The notes under the pieces: model-generated
Told to the model about the DNA's origin: nothing
Databases searched by the model: none
Seen by the model: the letters and a program-made list of their open reading frames with translations, nothing else
Shown: one piece after another, positions 9,852 to 18,627 of the stretch
Layout of the letters: each line of letters begins with the position of its first letter
How positions within the stretch are numbered: the stretch's first letter is position 1
Source of the DNA: Hyphomicrobiales bacterium
GTDB lineage: Bacteria; Pseudomonadota; Alphaproteobacteria; Rhizobiales; Xanthobacteraceae
Direction of reading: 5' to 3'
NCBI GenBank assembly: GCA_017305595.1
Contig: JAFKKL010000016.1
Span: 1-36,099 of the forward strand
Length of the DNA stretch: 36,099 bases
Position numbers and translations under genes: made by a program

Positions 9852-11732
9852 TCAGCGCGGCGGCGCGGTGGATGCCGTTCCGCCACTCAGCAGCGGCGTG
9901 ATGCGGCGGACGGTGACGCGGCGATTCTCACGCGACGCGCCGTCGGTCTGCACCTTCAGGTTCTGCTCGCCGTAACCCTGCGTCACCAGATTCTCCGGCG
10001 GCACCTGGAACTGCTGCGTCAGCAATTCCGCGGCCGATTGTGCACGGCGATCCGACAGCGATAGGTTGTCGACGTCATTGCCCACCGCGTCGGTATGGCC
10101 CTCGATCAGGAACACCTCGCGTGGGTTGCGCTGGATCGCACGATTGATTCCGTCGGCGATCACCTGCAACTTCGCGGCCTGATCCGGCGGAATTTCCCAC
10201 GAACCGGTTTCGAAGTTGATGGTGTCGAGGTCGATGCTCGGCATTCGCGCGCGCACCATCGGGCTGTAGCGGACTTCGTCGAGCGTGTAAGCGCGCTCGA
10301 TCCGCTCCACCGGCGGCGCCATCAAGGTGTCGTAAATCACCTCCGGCGGCGCGTCTTCCGCCTCGACGATGTAGCGATCGCGCGGGATTGCGATCCGCGG
10401 CGGCGGCAACGACACGAAATAACCGCCGATCGCACCGGCGACCACGCCCGCAGCTACGCCAGCTGCAACGGAGCCACCGCGGCCGCTGCGACCGTGATCG
10501 TGGTAGCTGTTGTCGATAATGATCACTTCCTGGCCCCGCTGGTCACGTCGGATTCGCCGAAGCATCCGGCCATCGCGATCGTTGACCGTGATGATCTGCG
10601 TACCATCTGGCCGCACGACCACTGTGCGAGTGTCGTTGCCGACGCGCTCCTGACGGATATCGCGTGCGCCGTAGCGGAAGCGGTCTTCTTCATTGTGCCG
10701 AATGAACGAATGCCCGCTTGGATCGCGCACGATGACACGGCCTGGCTCGGTGATGACGGTGCGACCGCCTTGCTGCGTTTCACGCCGTTCCGAGCGGAAG
10801 TCCTCGATCCGGCGCGGGCCTTGCTGCGTACCCGGCGCGATCACCTTATCGGCGACCGGCGGGGGCGGCGGCAATGGCGCAGACACCTGTGGCGGCTTCA
10901 CCGGCTGTGAAGGCACGGCTGTTTGGCTGCCAGGCGTGGGCGCCGCGGGCTGTCCAGCGGCGGGAGCCTGTTTCGGCGTGCCGTAGGCCGACGATGGATG
11001 CGGAGCACTACCGGCGGCGGGAGGCGGCGTCGGCGCGCTGCCCTGTCGGCCGTTCGGAGCCGGCTGCGGCGGTGTGGGTGCAGCAGGTTGCGCCGCAGTT
11101 GGGGGCACCGGGGCGGCCTTCGGGGTGCCGTAGGCCGACGAAGGGTGAGGAGCACTGCCGGAGGCCGGCGGCGGGGTTGGCGTGCCACCCTGCCGACCCG
11201 TTGGCGCGGGCTGCTGCGCCGCTGGGGGCGTTGGTGCAGTCTTCGGCGTGCCATACGCCGATGACGGATGGGGCGCACCACCGGCCGCCGGTGGCGCCGC
11301 CTTGGGTGCGGTCGGGGCGGCGGGCGGCGTAGCTTGTCGCGGTGCCGGCGCACTCGGACGCTCGGGTGGTGCCGGACGCGCCGCAGCCGGCGGCGCATGT
11401 TGCGGAGCTGCCGCGGGCGGTGCGGGAGGGGTTGGCCGGGCAGCCGGCGGAGCGGCATGCGGGGCAGGCGCGGCCGGCGGCGTTGGACGCTGGGCCGGAG
11501 CGCCGGCAGGCGGTCCGCCCCGCGGCGCCTCGCGACCATGCTCGCGCGGCCCGGAGCGCTCGCGGCCCTTCGCTCTATCTTCCGGCTTGCCCTCTCCTGT
11601 CGCGGCCTGCGCCATCAGGATAGTGGCCGTCGCGCCGCGGCCATCGTCGGCGTGCGCCGGGTGCACGGCCGCGGCCCACTGTCCGAGGGTCAACGCGGTG
11701 GTCGTCAGCATGACGAGACGCAGCTTGGTCAT
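9852..11732 (-). CDS. OmpA-family outer-membrane/peptidoglycan-binding protein with Pro/Ala-rich repeats
   Basis: A 626-residue exported protein. The signal peptide covers about residues 1-29 (MTKLRLVMLTTTAL to HPAHAD). Residues of roughly 40-290 are a low-complexity Pro/Ala spacer containing three copies of PHPSSAYGTPK spaced 41 and 49 residues apart. A charged central region (RRDQRGQEVIIID) follows, then a glycine-zipper segment GGSVAAGVAAGVVAGAIGGYF, and finally an OmpA C-terminal domain with INFETGSWEI, LIEGHTDAVGND, LSDRRAQSAAELL and TQGYGEQNL, which binds peptidoglycan diaminopimelate. The protein probably spans the periplasm through the Pro-rich spacer, tying an envelope component to the wall. 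ATG 11732 has GGAGA about 11 bases upstream; a TTG at 11750 is less likely. Confidence 0.9.
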   Translation of the reverse strand: MTKLRLVMLTTTALTLGQWAAAVHPAHADDGRGATATILMAQAATGEGKPEDRAKGRERSGPREHGREAPRGGPPAGAPAQRPTPPAAPAPHAAPPAARPTPPAPPAAAPQHAPPAAARPAPPERPSAPAPRQATPPAAPTAPKAAPPAAGGAPHPSSAYGTPKTAPTPPAAQQPAPTGRQGGTPTPPPASGSAPHPSSAYGTPKAAPVPPTAAQPAAPTPPQPAPNGRQGSAPTPPPAAGSAPHPSSAYGTPKQAPAAGQPAAPTPGSQTAVPSQPVKPPQVSAPLPPPPPVADKVIAPGTQQGPRRIEDFRSERRETQQGGRTVITEPGRVIVRDPSGHSFIRHNEEDRFRYGARDIRQERVGNDTRTVVVRPDGTQIITVNDRDGRMLRRIRRDQRGQEVIIIDNSYHDHGRSGRGGSVAAGVAAGVVAGAIGGYFVSLPPPRIAIPRDRYIVEAEDAPPEVIYDTLMAPPVERIERAYTLDEVRYSPMVRARMPSIDLDTINFETGSWEIPPDQAAKLQVIADGINRAIQRNPREVFLIEGHTDAVGNDVDNLSLSDRRAQSAAELLTQQFQVPPENLVTQGYGEQNLKVQTDGASRENRRVTVRRITPLLSGGTASTAPPR

Positions 11733-12024
11733 GATCGTATCATTCTCCAAATGTCTGATGCGCGACGTATTCCATCGCGCGACCTTGCGATGAGCCGATA
11801 GAGGTGCGGCTGCAATGTGGCAGCCGGGACACGTCGATTCGCGTTTTGAGATTTTTATTTTTCATCGCGCGGTGCATTGATGCCGCGACGTTCATGACGC
11901 ATTCACGTCACCCACGAATGCGAACAGCACCTTTAACGACCGAACCTCCACGAGGTTCCCGTGCAAATTGACAGTCAACCGAGAACGCGCCTTCAATCCG
12001 CCAAACGAGGGAAAGGCGATTTTG
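11733..12024. other. intergenic region between divergent OmpA-family and MAPEG genes
   Basis: About 290 bases holding the divergent promoters by inference. A marked A/T-rich patch lies at 11839-11868 (gcgttttgagatttttatttttcatcgcg). I see no convincing gene, RNA or strong hairpin in it. Confidence 0.5.
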
Positions 12025-12402
12025 ATGCCATTGGCCTATTGGTGCGTTCTGGTCGCGGCGATCCTGCCGCTTATCATCGTGGTGTTCGCGAAGGCCGGCG
12101 GCGACGGCGACAATCATCATCCCCGCGACAGCGCCGAACGCCTGCCGCCGACGGCGCGCCGCGCTTATGCGGCCCATCTCAACGCCTATGAGAATTTTCC
12201 ATTCTTCGCGGCGGCGGTGATCATCGCCAAGACACAAGATGCGCCGCTCACCACGCTTAACATCCTTGCTGCGCTCTATATCGTGCTGCGTATCGCGTAC
12301 GCCGCGCTTTATATCGGCGACTACGCGACACCGCGCTCTGTGGTGTTTAGCGTGGCGTGGCTGATCAACATCGCGATCTTTGTGCTGCCGCTGTTTCGAT
12401 AG
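12025..12402 (+). CDS. MAPEG-family membrane protein
   Basis: A 125-residue four-helix membrane protein of the MAPEG group (membrane-associated proteins in eicosanoid and glutathione metabolism). Helix 1 is LAYWCVLVAAILPLIIVVFA; the family segment RAYAAHLNAYENFPFFAAAVIIA at about residues 51-73 corresponds to the conserved helix-2 ExxP/N-E-N-F pattern; two further helices end LINIAIFVLPLF. Bacterial members are often glutathione-dependent or of unknown function. The ATG at 12025 has an aaagg element about 8-10 bases upstream; the longer start at 11968 has no membrane-helix or ribosome-site support. It converges on the VOC gene with a single base between the two stop codons. Confidence 0.85.
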   Translation: MPLAYWCVLVAAILPLIIVVFAKAGGDGDNHHPRDSAERLPPTARRAYAAHLNAYENFPFFAAAVIIAKTQDAPLTTLNILAALYIVLRIAYAALYIGDYATPRSVVFSVAWLINIAIFVLPLFR

Positions 12403-12403
12403 C

Positions 12404-12787
12404 TCACGTCGGAGCGTGGCAGACAGCCTCGATATTGTGCCCATCGGGATCGAGCACGAACGCACCATAGTAATCGGGATGATAGTGCGCGCGAATGCCG
12501 GGGGCGCCGTTGTCGCGTCCGCCGGCTGTAATCGCCGCGTGGTAGAAAGCATCGACCGCGGCGCGGCTCTTGGCAACAATCGCGACGTGAAGCGGCTTGT
12601 CGAGCCCGCCTTCGCCGCCGATCCAGAAATCGGGCTTGCCGTTCGCGCCGAAGCCGGCCGCCGGCGCATCGTTCTCGGACTGACGAACCTCCAGCACCAG
12701 CACGTAGTCCAGCGGTGCCAAGGCGGCGCGGTAGAATGCCTTGGCGCGTTCGTAATCGGATACTGGGAAGCCGATATGATCGATCAT
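12404..12787 (-). CDS. VOC-family (glyoxalase/bleomycin resistance fold) protein
   Basis: A 127-residue single VOC domain. The N-terminus MIDHIGFPVSDYERAKAFYRAAL carries the first metal-ligand His (residue 4), and YGAFVLDPDGHNIEAVCH near the C-terminus carries the Glu ligand with the family's DPDGHxxE pattern. A FWIGGEGG segment sits in the middle. Such proteins are metal-dependent lyases, dioxygenases or antibiotic-binding proteins; the substrate cannot be told. It begins 17 bases after the sdhB stop on the same strand, so it is probably the last gene of the sdh transcript, an unusual position worth noting. Confidence 0.88.
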   Translation of the reverse strand: MIDHIGFPVSDYERAKAFYRAALAPLDYVLVLEVRQSENDAPAAGFGANGKPDFWIGGEGGLDKPLHVAIVAKSRAAVDAFYHAAITAGGRDNGAPGIRAHYHPDYYGAFVLDPDGHNIEAVCHAPT

Positions 12788-12803
12788 AGCGGCTCCGCTC
12801 CGG

Positions 12804-13589
12804 TCAGCTCTGCCGCTCGACCAGCTTCAGCTTCAGATTGGCGATCGCCTTGGCCGGATTGAGGCCTTTCGGACACGCCTTGGTGCAGTTCATGATGGTA
12901 TGGCAGCGATAGAGCCGGAACGCGTCCTCGACATTGTCGAGCCGTTCACCGGTGGCCTCGTCGCGGCTGTCCATAACCCAGCGATTGGCCTGCAGTAGCG
13001 CCGCCGGGCCGAGATAGCGATCGGAATTCCACCAGTAGCTCGGGCACGAGGTCGAACAGCAGGCGCATAGGATGCACTCGTAAAGACCGTCGAGCTTTTC
13101 GCGATCGTCCTTGCTCTGCTTCCACTCCTTCTGCGGCGTCGGCGTCGTGGTGTGAAGCCACGGCTCGATCGACGCATATTGCGCATAGAAGTTGGTCAGA
13201 TCGGGAATGAGGTCGCGCACCACCGGCTGATGCGGCAGCGGGTTGACCTTCACCGCGCCGCCGTCCGCGACGTCGTGCATCGACTTGGTGCAGGCCAACG
13301 TGTTCTGACCGTCGATGTTCATGGCACAAGAACCGCAGACGCCTTCGCGGCAGGAGCGGCGGAACGACAGCGTCGGATCGATGTGATTCTTGATCCAGAT
13401 CAGGCCGTCGAGCACCATCGGGCCGCAATCGTTGATGTCGACATGATAGGTGTCGACGCTCGGATTCTTGCCGTCGTCCGGGCTCCAGCGATAGATGCGG
13501 AATTCGCGCGTCTCAGTAGCGCCCTCCGGCTTCGGCCAGCTCTTGCCGCCGGTGATCTTGGAGTTCTTCGGAAGCGCAAATTCAACCAT
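12804..13589 (-). CDS. sdhB: succinate dehydrogenase iron-sulfur subunit
   Basis: A 261-residue subunit of respiratory complex II that carries electrons from the flavoprotein to the membrane quinone site. [2Fe-2S] ligands are Cys80, 85, 88 and 100 ([13 protein letters not shown]). The [4Fe-4S] and [3Fe-4S] ligands fall in [12 protein letters not shown] (about 172-182) and [17 protein letters not shown] (229-239). The operon order is sdhC-sdhD-sdhA-sdhB on the minus strand. Unlike the tight upstream junctions, 114 bases containing repeat copy D separate it from sdhA. Confidence 0.98.
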   Translation of the reverse strand: MVEFALPKNSKITGGKSWPKPEGATETREFRIYRWSPDDGKNPSVDTYHVDINDCGPMVLDGLIWIKNHIDPTLSFRRSCREGVCGSCAMNIDGQNTLACTKSMHDVADGGAVKVNPLPHQPVVRDLIPDLTNFYAQYASIEPWLHTTTPTPQKEWKQSKDDREKLDGLYECILCACCSTSCPSYWWNSDRYLGPAALLQANRWVMDSRDEATGERLDNVEDAFRLYRCHTIMNCTKACPKGLNPAKAIANLKLKLVERQS

Positions 13590-13610
13590 CGGTCTTGCCC
13601 TTGCTCTCTA

Positions 13611-13690
13611 CCCGTCATTGCCGGACTTGACCCGGCAATCCATCCTCTTGCGAGGATCTATGGATGCGCGGATCACGTCCGCGCATGACG
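13611..13690. repeat. dispersed palindromic repeat, copy D, inside the sdh operon
   Basis: It has cccgtcattgccggacttgacccggcaatcca, an inner atcctcttgcgaggat hairpin with gatctatggatg, and a closing tgcgcggatcacgtccgcgca hairpin. The first arm matches copies A-C with attgccgg in place of atggccgg. It lies between the sdhA stop and the sdhB start and would be transcribed as three consecutive hairpins. Confidence 0.78.
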
Positions 13691-13703
13691 CATCGTTTTC
13701 AGA

Positions 13704-15533
13704 TCAATACACACGCGCCTTCGGCGGAATGTACTGAACGTCGTTCGTCATCGTGTAATCGTGCACCGGGCGGTAATCGATCGTGGTGGTGCCACGGTCG
13801 TCGAGCCACGCCAGCGTATGCTTCATCCAGTTCTGGTCGTCGCGGGCCGAGAAGTCCTCGCGCGCATGCGCGCCGCGGCTCTCGGTGCGGTTGGACGCGG
13901 AATCCATCGTCACCACCGCTTGCGCGATGAGATTGTCGTACTCCAGCGTTTCCATCAGGTCGGTATTCCAGACCAGGGTACGATCGAAAGTAGCGATGTC
14001 GCCGATGCCGCCGTACACCTTGTGGATCAGTTCCTGGCCTTCCTTCAGCACGTCGCCGGTGCGGAACACCGCGCAGTTGTTCTGCATGACGTGCTGCATG
14101 TTCTCGCGCAGCTTCGCGGTCGGGGTGCCGCCCTTGGCGTTGCGGAAGCGGTCGAGCCGTCCCAGCGCCTTGTCGGCGGAATCCGCCGGCAGGTCGGGCT
14201 GCTCGGCGCCGGCGGTGAGCTTCTCCGCCAGTCGCAGCGCGGCGGCGCGACCGAACACCACGAGGTCGATCAGCGAGTTGGAGCCGAGACGATTGGCGCC
14301 GTGCACCGAGACGCAGGCCGCTTCGCCCACCGCCATCAGGCCGGGCACCACCGCGTTGTCGTCGCCGTTTTTCTTGGTAACGACTTCGCCGTGATAGTTG
14401 GTCGGGATGCCGCCCATGTTGTAGTGCACGGTCGGGATCATCGGGATCGGTTCGCGCGTCACGTCGACATTGGCGAAGATCCGCGCGGATTCGGAAATGC
14501 CCGGCAGCCGCTCGTGCAGCACCTTCGGATCGAGATGATCGAGGTGCAGGTAGATGTGATCCTTCTTCTTGCCGACGCCGCGACCTTCGCGAATTTCGAT
14601 GGTCATCGCGCGCGAGACAACGTCGCGCGAGGCAAGGTCCTTGGCGGACGGCGCATAGCGCTCCATGAAGCGCTCGCCTTCGGAGTTGACGAGGTAACCG
14701 CCCTCGCCGCGCGCGCCTTCGGTGACGAGACAGCCCGAGCCGTAAATGCCGGTCGGATGGAATTGCACGAACTCCATATCCTGCAAGGCAAGGCCGGCGC
14801 GCAGCGCCATGCCGCCGCCGTCGCCGGTGCAGGTGTGCGCCGAGGTGCAGGACTGATAGGCGCGACCGTAGCCGCCGGTGGCGAGGATCGTGGTCTGCGC
14901 CTTGAAGCGATGCAGCGTGCCGTCGTCGAGCTTGAGCGCGATGACGCCGCGGCAAACGCCCTGATCGTCCATGATCAGGTCGATTGCGAAGAACTCGATG
15001 AAAAATTCGGCCGAGTGGCGTAGCGCCTGCCCGTACATGGTATGCAACATGGCGTGGCCGGTGCGGTCGGCGGCGGCGCAGGTGCGCTGCGCCTGCGACT
15101 TGCCGAAGTCGACCGTCATGCCGCCGAACGGGCGCTGATAGATCTTGCCTTCCTCGGTACGCGAGAACGGCACGCCCCAGTGCTCAAGCTCGTAGACGGC
15201 CTTCGGCGCGTGGCGAACCATGTATTCGATCGAGTCCTGATCACCGAGCCAGTCCGACCCCTTGACGGTGTCGTACATGTGCCAGCGCCAGTCGTCCGGA
15301 TGCATATTGCCGAGCGAGGCGGAGATGCCGCCCTGCGCGGCGACGGTGTGCGAGCGCGTGGGGAAAACCTTGGTGATGCAGGCGGTGCGCAAGCCCGCCT
15401 CGCTGCATCCCACCACGGCGCGCAGACCCGCGCCGCCGGCGCCGACCACGACGACGTCGTAAGTGTGATCCTCAAGCGGATAGGCGCGTCCGTTGGTGGC
15501 GGGAGCTCCGCTGCCGTTGCCCTGAGCAGCCAT
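13704..15533 (-). CDS. sdhA: succinate dehydrogenase flavoprotein subunit
   Basis: A 609-residue catalytic subunit of complex II that oxidises succinate to fumarate with covalent FAD. The dinucleotide loop [12 protein letters not shown] is at about residues 29-40; the FAD-linked His lies in [11 protein letters not shown]. The active-site stretches [21 protein letters not shown] and [19 protein letters not shown] are fully conserved in look, as is the C-terminal [11 protein letters not shown]. Length is normal. Its start at 15533 is 4 bases after the sdhD stop (15537), tight coupling within sdhCDAB. Confidence 0.98.
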   Translation of the reverse strand: MAAQGNGSGAPATNGRAYPLEDHTYDVVVVGAGGAGLRAVVGCSEAGLRTACITKVFPTRSHTVAAQGGISASLGNMHPDDWRWHMYDTVKGSDWLGDQDSIEYMVRHAPKAVYELEHWGVPFSRTEEGKIYQRPFGGMTVDFGKSQAQRTCAAADRTGHAMLHTMYGQALRHSAEFFIEFFAIDLIMDDQGVCRGVIALKLDDGTLHRFKAQTTILATGGYGRAYQSCTSAHTCTGDGGGMALRAGLALQDMEFVQFHPTGIYGSGCLVTEGARGEGGYLVNSEGERFMERYAPSAKDLASRDVVSRAMTIEIREGRGVGKKKDHIYLHLDHLDPKVLHERLPGISESARIFANVDVTREPIPMIPTVHYNMGGIPTNYHGEVVTKKNGDDNAVVPGLMAVGEAACVSVHGANRLGSNSLIDLVVFGRAAALRLAEKLTAGAEQPDLPADSADKALGRLDRFRNAKGGTPTAKLRENMQHVMQNNCAVFRTGDVLKEGQELIHKVYGGIGDIATFDRTLVWNTDLMETLEYDNLIAQAVVTMDSASNRTESRGAHAREDFSARDDQNWMKHTLAWLDDRGTTTIDYRPVHDYTMTNDVQYIPPKARVY

Positions 15534-15536
15534 GCG

Positions 15537-15944
15537 CTACACTCCAGATGACAGTTTGAAAATCGCGTATGCCGACGCCAGCGCGACTGCGAGCGCGAAA
15601 AAATTGTTGGCGAGGATGGCGACGAGTTTGACCTTCTCGCCATGGATGTAATCCTCGATCACCACCTGCATACCGATCTTCATGTGCCAACTGCTGGCGA
15701 CCACGAACAGCAGCATGATCAGCGCGATCACCGGCGTGCCGAGGATCTGCCCGGCACCGGCCTGATTGCGGCCGAGCAGCATCATGACGATAATAATGAC
15801 CGGCACGGTGAGCAGCAGCATGCCGACGGCGGTGACACGCTGCCACCAGAAGTCCGAGGTGGCGTGCGAGCCGGAGGCGCCGAGGCCGCGCACCCGCTTC
15901 AGCGCGGTGCGGATCGACGAATTGGAAGGGCTTCCGTTGCTCAT
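15537..15944 (-). CDS. sdhD: succinate dehydrogenase membrane anchor subunit
   Basis: A 135-residue membrane anchor with three hydrophobic helices (about 37-58, 69-92 and 106-128). SSWHMKIGMQVVIEDYIHG contains the His expected to ligate haem b and the Asp-Tyr pair of the quinone site. The start at 15944 has GGAGG 6 bases upstream and overlaps the sdhC stop by an ATGA, so translation is coupled. It anchors SdhAB to the inner membrane and forms part of the ubiquinone site with SdhC. Confidence 0.95.
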   Translation of the reverse strand: MSNGSPSNSSIRTALKRVRGLGASGSHATSDFWWQRVTAVGMLLLTVPVIIIVMMLLGRNQAGAGQILGTPVIALIMLLFVVASSWHMKIGMQVVIEDYIHGEKVKLVAILANNFFALAVALASAYAIFKLSSGV

Positions 15945-16339
15945 CGTCCGCCTCCGAAGGCATAGGCCAGGACCCACAGCAGGATCGTCAGCACGATGCC
16001 GCCGATCAGCGCCGCCCAGGTCAGCCCTTCACGCTCGGAGGGGCCGAAGCCATAACCGAGGTCCCAGACGAAATGACGGATGCCGCTGAGCAGGTGGTGC
16101 ATCAGCGCCCACGTATATCCGAATACGATCAGGCGGCCGATCCAGCTCCCGATGAAGCCCGAGAAGATGGCATAGGCACCCGGGCCGGAGGCCACCGCCA
16201 TCAGCCACCATGCCAAGAGGACGGTGCCGAAGTAGAGCGCGAGGCCGGTGACGCGATGAACGATGGACATCGCCATCGTCAAGGTCCAGCGATAGGTTTG
16301 CAGGTGCGGCGAAAGAGGTCGATCGATCCTGGCGGTCAT
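15941..16339 (-). CDS. sdhC: succinate dehydrogenase cytochrome b556 subunit
   Basis: A 132-residue three-helix cytochrome b subunit. The family start RPLSPHLQTYRW is followed by MSIVHRVTGLAL (first helix with the conserved S-I-x-H-R quinone-site residues) and LMHHLLSGIRHFVWDLG, holding the haem-ligand His. ATG 16339 begins MTARIDRPLSPH, the usual N-terminus; its ribosome site is weak. It is the first gene of sdhCDAB, so the operon promoter must lie in the 250 bases upstream, where a 14-base perfect palindrome is seen at 16459. Confidence 0.95.
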   Translation of the reverse strand: MTARIDRPLSPHLQTYRWTLTMAMSIVHRVTGLALYFGTVLLAWWLMAVASGPGAYAIFSGFIGSWIGRLIVFGYTWALMHHLLSGIRHFVWDLGYGFGPSEREGLTWAALIGGIVLTILLWVLAYAFGGGR

Positions 16340-16458
16340 GGCTGCTTTTGGTTGATTTCGGTTGCAAGCGCGACACGCTGCCCGATGAAGTGGGATCGGG
16401 TAGAGCAATTCTATTTACGAAGTCAAAAGCCTGAGCGCAACGATCAATTCGTCAAGAC

Positions 16459-16472
16459 TGAATTGCAATTCA
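16459..16472. promoter_or_regulatory. perfect 14-base palindrome upstream of sdhC
   Basis: TGAATTGCAATTCA is a perfect inverted repeat in the gap between the divergent sdhC and PepSY genes, about 120 bases from each start. Related half-sites gcaattc and tcaattcg lie nearby (about 16405-16450). It could be an operator for a dimeric regulator of either gene; the regulator is unknown. Confidence 0.35.
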
Positions 16473-16594
16473 CTCTTTAAACCGATTCTTGCGGAACCCT
16501 AAACCGGGCGCGACGTTTGACACTGAGGGATATCTGGAACCAATCGTTGCACCGACGCTTGTCGTTTCGTGATTGTTCAAGCCGAGGCGAAACC

Positions 16595-16858
16595 ATGACC
16601 GGATTTCAAAAATTTCTCATTGCCGCAGCGGCACTCGCCGCCAGCACCGGGATGACACTGGCCGATCAGCCCGGCGCCGACTGGATCACCAAGGAGCAGG
16701 TGACGCAGAAACTGACTGCCGCCGGCTACACCAACATCACGGGGCTCAAGGCCGACGACGGCCATTGGGAAGGCAAGGGCGTCAAGAACGGCAAGATCAT
16801 GGAGTTCCACGTCGATCCGCGCAGCGGCGCGCTGACCAAGGAAGAAATCGACGATTGA
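16595..16858 (+). CDS. small exported PepSY-domain protein
   Basis: An 87-residue protein with a signal peptide at about residues 1-23 (MTGFQKFLIAAAALAAS..TLADQ) and a single PepSY-type domain: DWITKEQVTQKLTAAGYTNITGLKADDGHWEGKGVKNGKIMEFHVDP with the usual helix then strands, ending GALTKEEIDD. PepSY domains are thought to modulate periplasmic proteases or bind ligands; small solo forms are common in Bradyrhizobium and lack a defined role. GAGG at 16584-16587 precedes ATG 16595. It is divergent from sdhC and convergent with matB. Confidence 0.82.
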   Translation: MTGFQKFLIAAAALAASTGMTLADQPGADWITKEQVTQKLTAAGYTNITGLKADDGHWEGKGVKNGKIMEFHVDPRSGALTKEEIDD

Positions 16859-16859
16859 G

Positions 16860-16882
16860 GGCGCGGGTTCACATACCGCGCC
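16860..16882. terminator. possible shared hairpin between convergent PepSY and matB genes
   Basis: GGCGCGG (16860-16866) pairs with CCGCGCC (16876-16882) around a 9-base loop, right after the PepSY stop and 13 bases from the matB stop. There is no T-run on either side, so it is a weak terminator candidate. Confidence 0.35.
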
Positions 16883-16894
16883 GCCCCGACACCG

Positions 16895-18409
16895 TCAGCC
16901 CTGATAGAGCGTCTTGTATTTGTCGCGCAGGACGTTCTTCTGCACCTTGCCCATAGTGTTGCGCGGCAGGTCGTCTTCGAACAGCACGCGCTTGGGCATC
17001 TTGAACTTGGCGAGGCGGCCGTCGAGCGCGTGCAGGATCGCGGCTTCGTCGAGCGTCGCGCCCTTCTGCGGCACCACCACGGCGGTGACGCCCTCGCCGA
17101 AATCGGCGTGCGGCAGGCCGATCACGGCGGACTCCACTACCCCGTCGATGGCGTCGATCTCGCTCTCGATCTCCTTGGGATAGACGTTGAAGCCGCCGGA
17201 GATGACCAGGTCCTTGCCGCGGCCGACGATGTGGACGTAGCCCTTGGCGTCGATCTTGCCGAGATCGCCGGTGATGAAGAAGCCGTCGTCGCGGAACTCC
17301 GACCTGGTCTTCTCCGGCATCCGCCAGTAGCCCTTGAACACGTTCGGGCCCTTCACCTCGATCATGCCGATCTCGTCGACCGCAAGCCGCTTGCCGGTTT
17401 CCGGATCGACCACCCGCGCGGACACGCCCGGCAGCGGGAAGCCGACCGCGCCCGGCACGCGCTCGCCGTGATATGGGTTCGAGGTGTTCATGTTGGTTTC
17501 GGTCATGCCGTAGCGCTCCAACACGGCATGGCCGGTGCGCGCCGACCATTCGCGATGGGTGTCAGCGAGCAGCGGCGCGGAGCCGGAGATGAACAGCCGC
17601 ATGTGGCCGGTCGCCTCCCTGGTCAGGTTCGGGCTTTGCAGCAGCCGCGTATAGAATGTCGGCACGCCCATCAGCACCGTCGCGCGCGGCATCAGCTTGA
17701 TGATCAGTTCGGGATCGAGCTTCGGCAGGAAGATCATCGACGCGCGGGCGAACAACGTGACGTTGCTGGCCACGAACAGGCCGTGCGTATGATAGATCGG
17801 CAGCGCGTGAATCAACACGTCCTTGTCGGTGAAACGCCAGTAGTCCACCAGCGTCAGCGAGTTGGAGGCGAGGTTGTCGTGTGACAGCATCGCGCCCTTG
17901 GAACGGCCGGTGGTGCCGGAGGTGTAGAGGATCGCGGCGAGATCGTCGTTGCCGCGCATCACCGTGGCAAAGTCGGCTTTCTCCGCATCCGCGCCATCGG
18001 TCACCGAGCCCTTGCCGTTCGCATCCAGCGTCTCGACTTTCGCATTGACCTTGGCGGCGATGGCGCGAAGTCCCTCGGCTTTCGCCGGATCGCAGACCAC
18101 CAGCGACGGCTCGGCATCGGTGATGAAGTAGTCCAGTTCATTGAGCGTGTAGGCGGTGTTGAGCGGCAGGTAGACCGCGCCGGCGCGCACCACCGCGAGA
18201 TACAGGATCAGGTTCTGAACCGACTTCTCGACCTGCACAGCGACGCGATCACCTGGCTTGACGCCGCGCGTCACCAGGAAATTCGCGATCCGTCCGGAGC
18301 GCGCGATCAGGTCGCCATAGCTGATGTGCCGACCGTCAAGGGTCTCGATCGCCAATCGCGACGGATCGTCGAGGTTGTCAAACAGACGGGAAAACAGGTT
18401 GGCGTTCAT
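16895..18409 (-). CDS. matB: malonyl-CoA synthetase
   Basis: A 504-residue AMP-forming acid:CoA ligase that makes malonyl-CoA from malonate. The P-loop YTSGTTGRSKG is at 162-172, with YHTHGLFVASN, SGSAPLLADTHREW, ERYGMTETNMNTSNPY and GRGKDLVISGGFNVYPKEIE following. These runs agree closely with R. palustris MatB as I remember it, including the malonate-site region. The catalytic lysine in LPRNTMGKVQKN falls at residue 488, the same number as in the R. palustris enzyme, which supports the start MNANLF at 18409 over ATG 18421. In R. palustris that lysine is acetylated to switch the enzyme off. No other malonate-pathway gene (matA, matC) is adjacent. Confidence 0.95.
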   Translation of the reverse strand: MNANLFSRLFDNLDDPSRLAIETLDGRHISYGDLIARSGRIANFLVTRGVKPGDRVAVQVEKSVQNLILYLAVVRAGAVYLPLNTAYTLNELDYFITDAEPSLVVCDPAKAEGLRAIAAKVNAKVETLDANGKGSVTDGADAEKADFATVMRGNDDLAAILYTSGTTGRSKGAMLSHDNLASNSLTLVDYWRFTDKDVLIHALPIYHTHGLFVASNVTLFARASMIFLPKLDPELIIKLMPRATVLMGVPTFYTRLLQSPNLTREATGHMRLFISGSAPLLADTHREWSARTGHAVLERYGMTETNMNTSNPYHGERVPGAVGFPLPGVSARVVDPETGKRLAVDEIGMIEVKGPNVFKGYWRMPEKTRSEFRDDGFFITGDLGKIDAKGYVHIVGRGKDLVISGGFNVYPKEIESEIDAIDGVVESAVIGLPHADFGEGVTAVVVPQKGATLDEAAILHALDGRLAKFKMPKRVLFEDDLPRNTMGKVQKNVLRDKYKTLYQG

Positions 18410-18627
18410 AACACGACTCATGGGCTGACAAGCGGGGTGAAACGAGTATCAACTTCAGACCGGAGGTGCCGAGCACCGCCGTGCAGGCAGCACGGCATCG
18501 CAATCCGTCTCTTCAACGAGAAACAGAGGCTTTCTCTCGAAGATGGAAGACAAGCCGGGCCAACATTACGCGTTGGCATCGCTGACAGAGCTTCGCGCCG
18601 GATCAAGTCGCCGACGCGATCTCATAA

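Noticed and set aside
13761-15023. A 420-codon plus-strand open frame inside sdhA
   Set aside because: Antisense shadow of sdhA with a low-complexity His/Arg/Ala composition and no recognisable motif.
18518-18536. A GAGAAA/TTTCTC hairpin between the operon 1 end and matB
   Set aside because: The stem is only 6 bp and lacks a T-run, too weak to call a terminator for operon 1.
18410-18627. Possible extra gene in the gap between matB and the operon 1 binding protein
   Set aside because: Short open frames on both strands show no ribosome site, motif or conserved look; it most likely holds only the matB promoter.
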